This document shows positions 16,234 to 23,768 of a stretch of DNA of 47,719 nucleotides, in pieces. Origin of the DNA: Bacteroidales bacterium (GTDB lineage: Bacteria > Bacteroidota > Bacteroidia > Bacteroidales > F082). Below the pieces are notes generated by a model. It ran no database searches, was not told the DNA's origin, and worked only from the letters and a program-made list of their open reading frames with translations. The stretch lies in the NCBI GenBank assembly GCA_017460915.1, contig JAFUAA010000055.1, forward strand, positions 1-47,719, read 5' to 3'. Positions within the stretch are counted from its first letter, which is position 1, and each line of letters begins with the position of its first letter. The position numbers were made by a program, and so were the translations under genes.

Positions 16234-16943
16234 AAGAAAGAAAACACGAAAACGCCCGGCTGATTCCCGATGGAATCACAGACATCGGCGACTTCGCCTT
16301 CAGGAATGAACGTTTTGACGGTATCAAGTCGGTAGTGATACCTAACAGCGTGGAATCCATAGGCGAAAGTGCCTTTGAAAATGCCGACAACATAAAGTAT
16401 GTCGTCCTTTCGGGCAGCATCAAGCGCATCGGGATAAACGCCTTTGCCCGATGTAAGCAGTTGGACTCGATAGCTTTCAGATCAGGGCCGCCTTGTTGTC
16501 TTAACTATCTGACTCAAAATGGCGTGTTATTTGAAAGGAACTATGATCGCTTTGGCAAAAGTCATGGCTACACCTTGTTTCAATATCCATGCGGGAGAGC
16601 CAACAAGGAATACCATATCCCTGTAGCGGTGAATGACAGAGCAGCAGATGGTGGCGTTGAGGTCACAGAAATCGGCGAAAACGCGTTTATGGAATGTGCA
16701 CATTTGGAGGCTGTTTACTTTTCGGCCTACCCAGGCACAAAAATGAAAATAGGAAGATGCGCTTTTGCATGGTGCAACAATTTGGACACGGTTCGGCTGT
16801 CAAGCAACATCCATAGGATTGATCCAACCGCCTTTCTAGGCTGCCGATCCTTGAAGAGAATCCTTATCCCCAAAGGCACGAGGAAGAAATTTGAGACCAT
16901 GTTTCCGTTCAAGCAAACCTGGGAGTTGCTGATGGAAGAATAA
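16230..16943 (+). CDS. BspA-type leucine-rich repeat protein, cytoplasmic
   Basis: A 237-residue protein. The start at 16230 overlaps the AAA+ stop (ATGA), so they are translationally coupled. It contains repeats of the BspA/LRR_5 type, seen as 'GIKSVVIPNSVESIGESAFENADNI', 'IKRIGINAFARCKQLDSIAF' and 'TEIGENAFMECAHLEAVYF' style units, ending with LIPKGTRKKFETMF. BspA proteins are usually secreted, but this one has no signal peptide and should stay inside the cell. Coupling to an AAA+ ATPase suggests that the LRR acts as a recognition or adaptor partner. A promoter for the next gene begins three bases after its stop codon. Confidence 0.8.
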   Translation: MKERKHENARLIPDGITDIGDFAFRNERFDGIKSVVIPNSVESIGESAFENADNIKYVVLSGSIKRIGINAFARCKQLDSIAFRSGPPCCLNYLTQNGVLFERNYDRFGKSHGYTLFQYPCGRANKEYHIPVAVNDRAADGGVEVTEIGENAFMECAHLEAVYFSAYPGTKMKIGRCAFAWCNNLDTVRLSSNIHRIDPTAFLGCRSLKRILIPKGTRKKFETMFPFKQTWELLMEE

Positions 16944-16945
16944 TC

Positions 16946-16977
16946 TTTGGGAGGTTTCGCAAAAAAAGCTATTTTTG
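16946..16977 (+). promoter_or_regulatory. Promoter of the WYL regulator gene (full consensus)
   Basis: TTTG (16946-16949), a 20-base spacer, then TATTTTTG (16970-16977) match the complete Bacteroidetes promoter with -33 and -7. It starts just after the LRR stop codon and lies 19 bases before the ATG at 16997. This is the best-matching promoter in the window. Confidence 0.7.
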
Positions 16978-16996
16978 CGCGAAAATTCAGGTTTTT

Positions 16997-17893
16997 ATGG
17001 ACAAACTCCGAAAATGCATTTGGATCACCAACACCATTGCCGACCAACGCGACGCGGGCATCACGCTGAAGGAACTGAACGAACGCTAGACGAGAGACGA
17101 CGAGAACGAACCTTTCCCCGAGCGGACTTTCCACTCCTACCGCAACTACATCGCCGACACCTTTGGCATCGACATCGAATGCGACAAAAGCCGCAACGCC
17201 TACTACATTCCCCAAGGCGAGCGTGAGGAAATGACTGGCAATGGCCTGATGATGTGGCTGCTGCACAGCTTCGCCATCAGCAACCGGCTTTCGGCCGACA
17301 TCACCCTGCGGAAACAAGTGCATTTCGAGCACATCCCAGGCGGCATTGAGCATCTTGAGACCCTTATGGAAGCCTTGCAACGGCACCTCGAAATCGAGAT
17401 GCAATACCGCAGGTATTATCGCGAAAACGACACCAAGGCCTATCGCTGCAAGCCTCTCGCGCTAAAACTCTTCGAGCAACGCTGGTACCTGCTCGCCCGC
17501 AACGAAAACGACGAGACGCGCTGCTTCGCCCTCGACCGCATCGAAACGCTAACACTGACGGAGGAAACCTTCACGATGCCAGAGGATTTCGACCTACAAC
17601 GGCATTTCCAAGACGCATTCGGCATCTATGTGGAACCCGATATGGCCACGGAGGAAGTCGTCGTCAAGGCCGACACCGACCAAAGCAACTTCCTGAAAGG
17701 GCTTCCGCTTCATCACAGCCAGCGCATCATCGAGGAAACCGACGATTACGCCATCTTTTCGTGGCGGCTGAAACCCAGTTACGACTTCATCCAAGAACTC
17801 CTCAAGATGAACGCCCACATTGAGGTGCTCGAACCGATTTCGCTGCGAGAAAAGATCAAGGAATTACTAAAAGAGATGCTTGCGAAGTATTGA
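16997..17893 (+). pseudogene. WYL-domain transcription regulator interrupted by TAG
   Basis: One frame, 299 codons long, runs from the ATG at 16997 to the stop at 17893, interrupted by a single TAG at 17087-17089 (codon 31). Translation on both sides fits one gene: before it an HTH-like start (RKCIWITNTIADQRDAGITLKEL), then after LNER-stop the FHSYRNYIADTFGIDIEC segment typical of the helix-turn-helix/linker. The WYL domain follows (LEIEMQYRRYYREN, then LKLFEQRWYLLAR with the WYL-type motif, and CFALDRIETL), with a C-terminal winged extension. Related proteins have W at the stop position, so a TGG to TAG change is the simplest explanation. A downstream start at 17231 would make a shorter protein lacking the DNA-binding domain. 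The regulator is thus probably inactive unless read through or a sequencing error. Confidence 0.75.
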
Positions 17894-17896
17894 AAC

Positions 17897-17930
17897 AATC
17901 GGTGCGCCTCCATCCCGAAGCGCACCGATT
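17897..17930. terminator. Palindromic terminator (copy 2, inverted) between convergent genes
   Basis: AATCGGTGCGC (17897-17907) pairs with GCGCACCGATT (17920-17930), an 11-bp stem with a 12-base loop. Located between the ends of the WYL gene and the acyl-CoA dehydrogenase gene, it can stop both. Reverse-complemented, it matches the element at 12835-12868 in 32 of 34 bases. Confidence 0.8.
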
Positions 17931-17953
17931 CTCATTTCAGCAAAGCCTGAAGA

Positions 17954-19678
17954 TTATTCCTTCACCTCACACTTCGCCCTGAAGTTCACCAAATCTTCCT
18001 CGATGAAGTTCTTCACATAGACACTCTTGCCGATGACATCTTCCTCGGCGGCGTGGACATAGACATTGGCCGAACGCGAGAAGAGGTGCGGAGCGTGGGT
18101 TGCGTCGTCAAGGATGAGGAGCGACATCATGATGTCGCCCGTCATGTCGTAGAGACGACGTGCCAAGAAGTCTTGCACTTCCTGGTTGTTGGCACCCTTC
18201 ACATAGTTGATGCTCTGCTCGTAGAGTTCCACGAGGGTGCGCACCGTGTTCTGCAAGGGCTTCAGCTCCTCGCTGACTTCCTGCTCCAGCATTTCCTTCA
18301 TGATGCCGAGGTAGGTGCCATTGGTGATGTAACGGATGGCTGCCACCACCTGCAACTGCGTCGTGCCTTCGTAAATCGAGAAGATACGGGCATCGCGATA
18401 GAGACGCTGGCACTTGTACTCCATGATGAAGCCCGAACCGCCGTGGATGCTGATGGCATCGTAGGCGTTCTGGTTGGCGTACTCGGAGTTCATGCCCTTG
18501 GCCAAAGGCGTGAAGGCATCGGCGAGGCGCGAGTACTTCTTGCACTCGGCGCGCTCTTCGGGCGTCAGCGGACGCTCGCGCTGGATGTCCTCAAGGCACT
18601 TGTAGATGTCCACATAACGGGCGGTCATGTAAAGCAGTGAACGACCTGCGTCAATCTTGGCCTTCATGCGCGAAAGCATGTCGTAAACGGCCGGGAACTC
18701 GATGATTTTCTTGTGGAACTGTTGACGCTCGTTGGCGTATTTCAAAGCCTCGTTGTAGGCCTCCTGTCCCAGACCCACCGACTGAGCGGCGATGCCAAGA
18801 CGGGCACTGTTCATCAGGGCCATCACATACTTGATGAGGCCCAAACGGGTCTCGCCACAAAGTTCGGCCTTGGCGTTCTTGTAGGTCAACTCGCAAGTGG
18901 GCGAGCCGTGGATGCCGAGCTTATGCTCGATGTGGCGCACATTGACACCGCCCTGACGCTTGTCGTAGATGAACATCGACAGGCCGCGACCGTCCTTGGT
19001 GCCTTCCTCGGAACGGGCTAGCACGAGGTGGATGTCGGAGTCGCCGTTGGTGATGAAACGCTTCACGCCGTTGAGCAGCCAGCAACCGTCCTTTTCGGAA
19101 TAAGTGGCCTTCAGCATGACGCTCTGCAAGTCGCTACCAGCATCAGGCTCGGTGAGGTCCATCGACATGGTCTCGCCGGCGCAAACGCGCGGGATGTACT
19201 TCTTGCGTTGCTCCTCGTTGCCGAACTCATACAAGGTGTCGATGCACGATTGCAGCGACCAGATGTTCTGGAAGCCTGCATCGGCGGAGGCCACCATCTC
19301 GCTCAGCATGGAGAAGACGGTGATGGGCAGGTTGAGGCCGTCGTAGCGACGCGGCATCGAAACGCCCCAAAGGCCGCCTTTGGTGCAAGCATCGAGGTTT
19401 TCCTTGGTCTTGGAGGCATAGATCATGCGACCGTTCTCCAAATGCGAACCTTCGAGGTCAACGCTCTCAGAGTTAGGCTCGATGATGTTGGCGGTGATGT
19501 CGCCAGTGATGTCCAAGACACGGCGGTAGTTCTCCATCGCGTCTTCGTAATCGACGGGCGCATCGGCGTAGGTGTCCTTGTCCGCGAAATTGCGTTCCTT
19601 CAACTCGACGATGCGCTTCATCAGCGGGTGGTCGAGGTAGAATTGCAGGTTCGGATTGTCGTTATAATAATTTGCCAT
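17954..19678 (-). CDS. Acyl-CoA dehydrogenase
   Basis: A 574-residue FAD enzyme of acyl-CoA oxidation or butyryl/propionyl-type reduction. The start is set at MANYYNDNPN (19678). Typical motifs include DLTEPDAGSDLQSV in the middle domain, the IHGSPTC and GLGQEAYNEAL segments, and the catalytic Glu in SIYEGTTQLQ near residue 440. The C-terminal extension of about 130 residues matches the acyl-CoA dehydrogenase C-terminal domain found in longer family members. It is the last gene of an etfB-etfA-acd operon, so electrons pass from its FAD to ETF. A 28-bp palindrome (19702-19729) separates it from etfA. The exact acyl chain preference is not visible. Confidence 0.9.
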   Translation of the reverse strand: MANYYNDNPNLQFYLDHPLMKRIVELKERNFADKDTYADAPVDYEDAMENYRRVLDITGDITANIIEPNSESVDLEGSHLENGRMIYASKTKENLDACTKGGLWGVSMPRRYDGLNLPITVFSMLSEMVASADAGFQNIWSLQSCIDTLYEFGNEEQRKKYIPRVCAGETMSMDLTEPDAGSDLQSVMLKATYSEKDGCWLLNGVKRFITNGDSDIHLVLARSEEGTKDGRGLSMFIYDKRQGGVNVRHIEHKLGIHGSPTCELTYKNAKAELCGETRLGLIKYVMALMNSARLGIAAQSVGLGQEAYNEALKYANERQQFHKKIIEFPAVYDMLSRMKAKIDAGRSLLYMTARYVDIYKCLEDIQRERPLTPEERAECKKYSRLADAFTPLAKGMNSEYANQNAYDAISIHGGSGFIMEYKCQRLYRDARIFSIYEGTTQLQVVAAIRYITNGTYLGIMKEMLEQEVSEELKPLQNTVRTLVELYEQSINYVKGANNQEVQDFLARRLYDMTGDIMMSLLILDDATHAPHLFSRSANVYVHAAEEDVIGKSVYVKNFIEEDLVNFRAKCEVKE

Positions 19679-19701
19679 TTTTATTCTTTTTTTGTGGATT
19701 G

Positions 19702-19729
19702 GTAGAGACGCAAAATTTTGCGTCTCTAC
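19702..19729. repeat. Palindrome with core CAAAATTTTG (copy 1)
   Basis: A perfect 28-bp palindrome with arms GTAGAGACG and CGTCTCTAC around the core CAAAATTTTG. It lies in the 62-base etfA-acd gap and would form a hairpin in the operon mRNA. Three related copies are at 21753, 33044 and 35402. Confidence 0.85.
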
Positions 19730-19740
19730 AACCAGACCCA

Positions 19741-20763
19741 TTATTTCGAATTCTGTTTGTAATATTTGATCAATTTCGGGACAACCTCCTCGACGGTGCC
19801 AACAATCACATAATCCGCAATCTTATTAATAGGCGCGTCGGGGTCGCTGTTCACCGAGATGATGATTTTACTGTCCTGCATACCAGCGATGTGCTGGATT
19901 TGGCCGCTGATGCCGCATGCGATATACACCTTCGGGTGGACGGTGACACCCGTCTGGCCAATCTGGCGGTCGGTGTCGCAGAAGCCCGCATCGACAGCGG
20001 CACGCGAGGCGCCGACTTCGCCGTGGAGTACCTTGGCGAGTTCAAACAGCATGTCAAAGCCTTCCTTCGAGCCCATGCCGTAACCACCAGCCACCACGAT
20101 GGGCGAGCCTTTCAGGTTGTGCTTGGCGGCCTCCACATGGTGGTCGAGGACCTTCACGACATACGCCTCGGGCGAGACATACTTCGCGACCTCGGAATAG
20201 ACGACCTCGTTCTTGGCATTGCCTTCATAGACGGCTTTCTGCATCACGCCCGAGCGGACGGTAGCCATCTGCGGACGATGTTCGGGGTTGACAATGGTCG
20301 CCACGATGTTGCCGCCGAAAGCGGGACGGATTTGATAGAGCAGGTTCTCGTAATGCTTCTTCGTCTTGATGTCGTCGAAATCACCGATTTCGAGCTGGGT
20401 GCAGTCGGCGGTGAGGCCGCTGGTCAGCGACGAGCTGACGCGCGGACCGAGGTCGCGACCGATGACTGTGGCACCCATCAGGCAAATCTGCGGCTGCTCT
20501 TCCTTGAAGAGGTTGACGAGGATGTCGGTGTGCGGTGCCGAGGTGTAGGGGAACAGCCCTTCGCCGTCGAAGACGAAGAGTTTGTCCACGCCATAAGGCA
20601 GGATTTGGTCTTCCACCTTGCCTTTGATGCCTGTGCCAGCCACCACGGCGTGCAGTTCCACGCCGAGTTGGTCGGCCAATTTGCGCCCTTTGGTGAGCAA
20701 CTCCTGTGAGACTTCGGCCACTGCGGTGCCTTCGGTCTCGATATATACGAATACGTTGTTCAT
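19741..20763 (-). CDS. etfA: Electron transfer flavoprotein alpha subunit
   Basis: A 340-residue protein, the usual length. The C-terminal FAD-binding region is clear: YIACGISGQIQHIAGM, then SKIIISVNSDPDAPINKIADYVIVG. The N-terminal half has the adenine-nucleotide-like fold start NNVFVYIETEG. It accepts electrons from acyl-CoA dehydrogenase. The start codon shares its A with the last base of the etfB stop (TAATG), so the pair is translationally coupled. Confidence 0.95.
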   Translation of the reverse strand: MNNVFVYIETEGTAVAEVSQELLTKGRKLADQLGVELHAVVAGTGIKGKVEDQILPYGVDKLFVFDGEGLFPYTSAPHTDILVNLFKEEQPQICLMGATVIGRDLGPRVSSSLTSGLTADCTQLEIGDFDDIKTKKHYENLLYQIRPAFGGNIVATIVNPEHRPQMATVRSGVMQKAVYEGNAKNEVVYSEVAKYVSPEAYVVKVLDHHVEAAKHNLKGSPIVVAGGYGMGSKEGFDMLFELAKVLHGEVGASRAAVDAGFCDTDRQIGQTGVTVHPKVYIACGISGQIQHIAGMQDSKIIISVNSDPDAPINKIADYVIVGTVEEVVPKLIKYYKQNSK

Positions 20764-21638
20764 TATCCTATAATCTTTTCTTCAAGTAACTCTTTCACTA
20801 AACCTTCCACATCGGTGTCGCTGGCGGTGAGGGTCTTGCTCTCCTTGGCCTGGAAAACAATGTTCTGCACGGATTTCACCTTGGTGGGACTGCCCGAGAG
20901 GCCGCATTGGTTGGCATCGCCATTCACATCGGCAACGCTCCATTGGTTGAGGTTGAGGTAGGGACGGCTCTCGTAGAGGTCGGCGCGAGGATCCTCGGGC
21001 TGACGTTCCAGCGGGCAGGAGGCATATTTGTATTTCATCACCAACTTGGCGTTGCAGGGACGGCAAGGCGCGGCGCTGCCGTTCACCGTGATGACGCAAG
21101 GCAGCGGCACTTCGACCGTCTCCACGCCACCGTCGATATGGCGGCGGATGGTGGCGATGTTGTTCTCGATTTTCAGGATTTCCTCGGCGTAGGTCACTTG
21201 GTTGAGGCCGAGTTTCTGGGCCACTTGCGGACCCACTTGGGCGGTGTCGCCGTCGATGGCCTGACGGCCGCCGATGACGATGTCCACATCACCGATCTTC
21301 TTGATGGCGGTGGCGAGGGCATACGACGTGGCGAGCGTGTCGGCGCCTGCAAAGAGGCGGTCGGTGAGCAGCCAGCCCGTGTCGGCGCCACGGAAGAGGC
21401 CTTGGCGGATGATTTCGCCAGCGCGCGGCGGGCCCATGGTGAGCACGCCGACGGTGCTACCGGGGTGCTGTTCCTTGAGGCGCAGCGCCTGTTCGAGGGC
21501 GTTGAGGTCTTCGGGGTTGAAGATAGCCGGCAACGCGGCACGGTTCACCGTACCCTCGGGCGTCATGGCGTCTTTGCCCACATTTCTCGTGTCGGGAACT
21601 TGCTTGGCAAGTACGACGATTTTCAAACTTTTAGTCAT
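20763..21638 (-). CDS. etfB: Electron transfer flavoprotein beta subunit
   Basis: About 291 residues with the typical start LKIVVLAKQVPDT and the VIGGRQAIDGDTAQVGP motif that binds AMP/FAD, followed by LGLNQVTYAEEI. I choose the ATG at 21638 (MTKSLKI); a start eight codons upstream (21662) is also possible. It is the first gene of the operon, with a promoter box 33 bases upstream. Confidence 0.95.
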   Translation of the reverse strand: MTKSLKIVVLAKQVPDTRNVGKDAMTPEGTVNRAALPAIFNPEDLNALEQALRLKEQHPGSTVGVLTMGPPRAGEIIRQGLFRGADTGWLLTDRLFAGADTLATSYALATAIKKIGDVDIVIGGRQAIDGDTAQVGPQVAQKLGLNQVTYAEEILKIENNIATIRRHIDGGVETVEVPLPCVITVNGSAAPCRPCNAKLVMKYKYASCPLERQPEDPRADLYESRPYLNLNQWSVADVNGDANQCGLSGSPTKVKSVQNIVFQAKESKTLTASDTDVEGLVKELLEEKIIG

Positions 21639-21670
21639 AAAAATGCTTTTATCGTTTTTCAATTCGGGCG

Positions 21671-21678
21671 CAAAGATA
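21671..21678 (-). promoter_or_regulatory. -7 promoter box of the etfB-etfA-acd operon
   Basis: On the minus strand TATCTTTG fits TAnnTTTG, 33 bases before the etfB start. No clear -33 element. Confidence 0.5.
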
Positions 21679-21752
21679 GGGAAATTTTTCCTTTTCCATT
21701 GATTGTTCGGTTTTTTGTGCTAACTTTGCACTCGGAAATCGTTGTCCCATTT

Positions 21753-21777
21753 GAGGCGCAAAATTTTGCGTCTCTAC
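21753..21777. repeat. Palindrome with core CAAAATTTTG (degenerate copy 2)
   Basis: GAGGCG-CAAAATTTTG-CGTCTCTAC keeps the right arm and core of the 19702 element exactly, but the left arm is degraded (GAGGCG for GAGACG and no GTA). It lies just upstream of the deleted nuclease gene at 21792. Confidence 0.7.
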
Positions 21778-21791
21778 AAAAACGCACCGCC

Positions 21792-22127
21792 ATGATTGAC
21801 CAACAAAGAGAACGTTACATCAACCCTTACACTGATTTGGAGTATGAAAGGCTTCTCAATTCTGTCGAAATCACCCAGCTTTCTCCAATGGAACGATTTC
21901 AACACGAGGAACGATTGAAGATTTATCGCGACCTGAAGAACTCGATGGATACTTCTTTCAATAAAGGTAGATTAGAAGGCAAAGAAGAAGGCCGAGCAGA
22001 GGGGAAGGCCGAAGGCAAAGCCGAAGCCAACATCGAAAACGCCCGAAAGATGAAAGCGTTGGGCATAAGTCCTGACATTATCGCACAAGTGACGGGATTG
22101 AGCGAAGAGGAAATAGAGCGGCTGTAA
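21792..22127 (+). pseudogene. Rpn/PDDEXK_2-type transposase-related nuclease, internal deletion
   Basis: The 111-residue frame begins RERYINPYTDLEYERLL, which is like the extreme N-terminus of Rpn-family proteins (RYINPYTDFGFKKLF). It then jumps directly to the family's C-terminal region: SPMERFQHEERLKIYRDLKNSMDTSFNKG, a run of GKEEGRAEGKAEGKAE repeats, and KALGISPDIIAQVTGLSEEEIERL. The catalytic middle (normally about 200 residues with the PD-(D/E)XK core) is missing. The frame is open, so a small protein may still be made, but it cannot be an active nuclease. Such short relics are common for this family. Confidence 0.7.
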
Positions 22128-22194
22128 ATAGTCGACTCCGTCATAAGCCAATATTGTTTTCAATTTAACACTGCTTTCGTAACTACGACAAACA

Positions 22195-22226
22195 GGCGCA
22201 CCAGAAAAGCTCCAACGCGCCTTTTT
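22195..22226 (+). terminator. Weak terminator after the Rpn remnant
   Basis: GGCGC (22195-22199) pairs with GCGCC (22217-22221) around a 17-base loop, followed by TTTTT. The stem is short. Confidence 0.45.
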
Positions 22227-22242
22227 CATCTTACCTTATTAT

Positions 22243-22600
22243 TTAGCCCACTTGATTGTAATCTGCCGCAAGGCAATTCATGGCATGCATCAATCTATGG
22301 GTATAGACAAGAGGCCCTATTCCCAAAAGAAGGCTACCCAAAAAAGCCCAACCCCAAAAAGTACCCCGTTCCAAAAGAATAGGGCAATCTTCTTCTAACT
22401 AACTCCATGCCAATTCTGTTTGACATCCTATGATACCATACAAGTTCGGCAATTCCTAATGTCAGCCAACCAAAAACGAAGAATATCCAGCAAAAATGCA
22501 TAGTCTTCCTTCCGTCTTGTTTGGTGGCTATATCATTAATATCTTTAAAGATGTGAGACATCACTACGATTCCATAAATGCCGAATGTCAACAACGACAA
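22243..22600 (-). pseudogene. DUF4234 membrane protein, frameshifted
   Basis: The minus-strand frame from 22600 reads LTFGIYGIVVMSHIFKDIN and HFCWIFFVFGWLTLGIAELVWYHRMSNRIG, diagnostic of DUF4234 small membrane proteins, then stops early at 22334. The missing C-terminal part (LLLGIGPLVYTHRLMHAMNCLAADYN, in pieces) continues in another frame down to a stop at 22243-22245. Removing one base from the CCCC run at 22364-22367 restores one frame. No ATG precedes the LTFGIYG segment; the frame is open back to 22642 but only alternative codons are available. So it is broken at both ends. Confidence 0.7.
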
Positions 22601-22631
22601 GAAAAAGAAAAATCCGTGTCGGGCGCAACTT

Positions 22632-22805
22632 TTAATTGTTTGTTATTGAGTTAATTGTTTTGAATTTCATCTCTTGTTCCAAACGACGGGCATAGAACAA
22701 TCTAAGGACATCCATCAAATCGTTGATCTCCTGCTCGTCAGTAGCACCAGCAAACGATTCAAGAATCATCATTTGGGTTTCATTCATTGTATTCAACTGC
22801 ATCAT
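22632..22805 (-). CDS. Small antitoxin-like protein, possibly truncated
   Basis: A 57-residue frame if the ATG at 22805 is used; 22802 and 22787 are alternatives. The [34 protein letters not shown] core resembles short Bacteroidales proteins that sit beside toxin genes, where the sequence goes on with a 'DKLWDEG...' helix. Here it diverges into KTINSITNN and stops, so the C-terminus may be lost. It is divergent from the Fic gene, with promoter boxes only 20 bases apart. Whether it neutralises Fic is unknown. Confidence 0.45.
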   Translation of the reverse strand: MMQLNTMNETQMMILESFAGATDEQEINDLMDVLRLFYARRLEQEMKFKTINSITNN

Positions 22806-22835
22806 TTCCAAGTTCTTTTTGCGTTTTTCAGCCTG

Positions 22836-22843
22836 CAAATATA
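22836..22843 (-). promoter_or_regulatory. -7 promoter box of the small antitoxin-like gene
   Basis: On the minus strand TATATTTG fits TAnnTTTG, 30 bases before the ATG at 22805. It supports that start over the TTG at 22838. Confidence 0.4.
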
Positions 22844-22863
22844 AACATTTTTCGGGAAATCAT

Positions 22864-22871
22864 TACCTTTG
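22864..22871 (+). promoter_or_regulatory. -7 promoter box of the Fic gene
   Basis: TACCTTTG fits TAnnTTTG, 20 bases before the ATG at 22892. Together with the divergent box at 22836 it forms a compact two-way promoter. Confidence 0.5.
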
Positions 22872-22891
22872 CAGCAAAATTCAAAAGCGTC

Positions 22892-23767
22892 ATGGCGAAC
22901 AAGATTTCCATACGGTTTTATAATGACAGGGAGGTGCGTGCCCTTTGGGACGAGGAAAGCAACAAATGGTTCTTCTCAGTCCTTGATGTGGTTGGAGCGC
23001 TCAACGACCAAGAAGACTATGGCAAAAACCGAAACTATTGGAAATACTTGAAAGCCAAACTAAAAAAAGAAAACCCTCAACTGGTTAGTGTCACTACCCA
23101 GTTGAAAATCACGGCACCTGATGGCAAAAGACGCTTGAGTGACATGCTTGACTTTGACGGCGTTGTGGAGCTGGCGAAAAACTTTCCCAATGCAAAAGCC
23201 AACAAATTCTTGGAATGGTTCACCTATAGCGACGAAAGCCTTGACGGAAAAAGCCGACAGAAGGCCTACTCGATGTTTGAGACTTCATTTATCGACAGCA
23301 TTGAGGTTGGCACCACTAAAGGCTTGCAACAAATCCACGGATACCTTTTCGGCGGACTTTACGACTTCGCCGAACAAATCCGTACCAAAACCATCTCGAA
23401 AGGCGGCACCCTCTTTTGCAGGGCTGAATACTTGATGCAAAACCTGACAACCATAGAGCAGATGCCAGAAAACATTTTCGATGAGATTGTGGACAAGTAT
23501 GTGGAGATGAACATGGCGCACCCTTTCATGGAAGGCAACGGACGCAGCACCCGCATCTGGCTCGACCTTATCCTGAAGAAACAGTTGAAGATGTGCGTGG
23601 ATTGGAGCCAAATCAGCAAAAACGACTATCTGAAAGCCATGGAATTGAGCGCCGTAGATTCCACATCCATCAAGTATCTACTCCAGCAAGCGTTGACCGA
23701 CAAAATCGACGACCGCGAAATCTTCATGAAAGGTATTGACTACTCCTATTATTATGAGGAAAACTGA
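22892..23767 (+). CDS. Fic-domain protein with BRO-N-like N-terminus
   Basis: A 291-residue protein. Start at [12 protein letters not shown]. Residues 1-125 resemble the BRO-N/phage antirepressor type domain: [23 protein letters not shown], then [13 protein letters not shown] and [22 protein letters not shown]. The Fic domain follows from about 135: [21 protein letters not shown], and the catalytic loop HPFMEGNGR starting at His210. Fic enzymes transfer AMP or related groups to protein hydroxyls. No obvious inhibitory motif ([ST]xxxE[GN]) was found in the protein, so control may come from elsewhere. It ends one base before hydE, which is a cotranscription signal but probably accidental. The target is unknown. 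Confidence 0.85.
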   Translation: MANKISIRFYNDREVRALWDEESNKWFFSVLDVVGALNDQEDYGKNRNYWKYLKAKLKKENPQLVSVTTQLKITAPDGKRRLSDMLDFDGVVELAKNFPNAKANKFLEWFTYSDESLDGKSRQKAYSMFETSFIDSIEVGTTKGLQQIHGYLFGGLYDFAEQIRTKTISKGGTLFCRAEYLMQNLTTIEQMPENIFDEIVDKYVEMNMAHPFMEGNGRSTRIWLDLILKKQLKMCVDWSQISKNDYLKAMELSAVDSTSIKYLLQQALTDKIDDREIFMKGIDYSYYYEEN

Positions 23768-23768
23768 A

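Noticed and set aside
16230-16943. LRR protein as a secreted BspA adhesin
   Set aside because: There is no signal peptide or sorting domain, and it is translationally coupled to a cytoplasmic ATPase.
17231-17893. WYL gene as an intact short protein starting at 17231
   Set aside because: The frame upstream encodes a matching HTH and linker and has a full promoter, so a broken longer gene is the better reading.
20907-21791. A long open frame on the plus strand across etfB leading into the Rpn remnant
   Set aside because: It is antisense to a strongly conserved gene; only the part from the ATG at 21792 shows family similarity.
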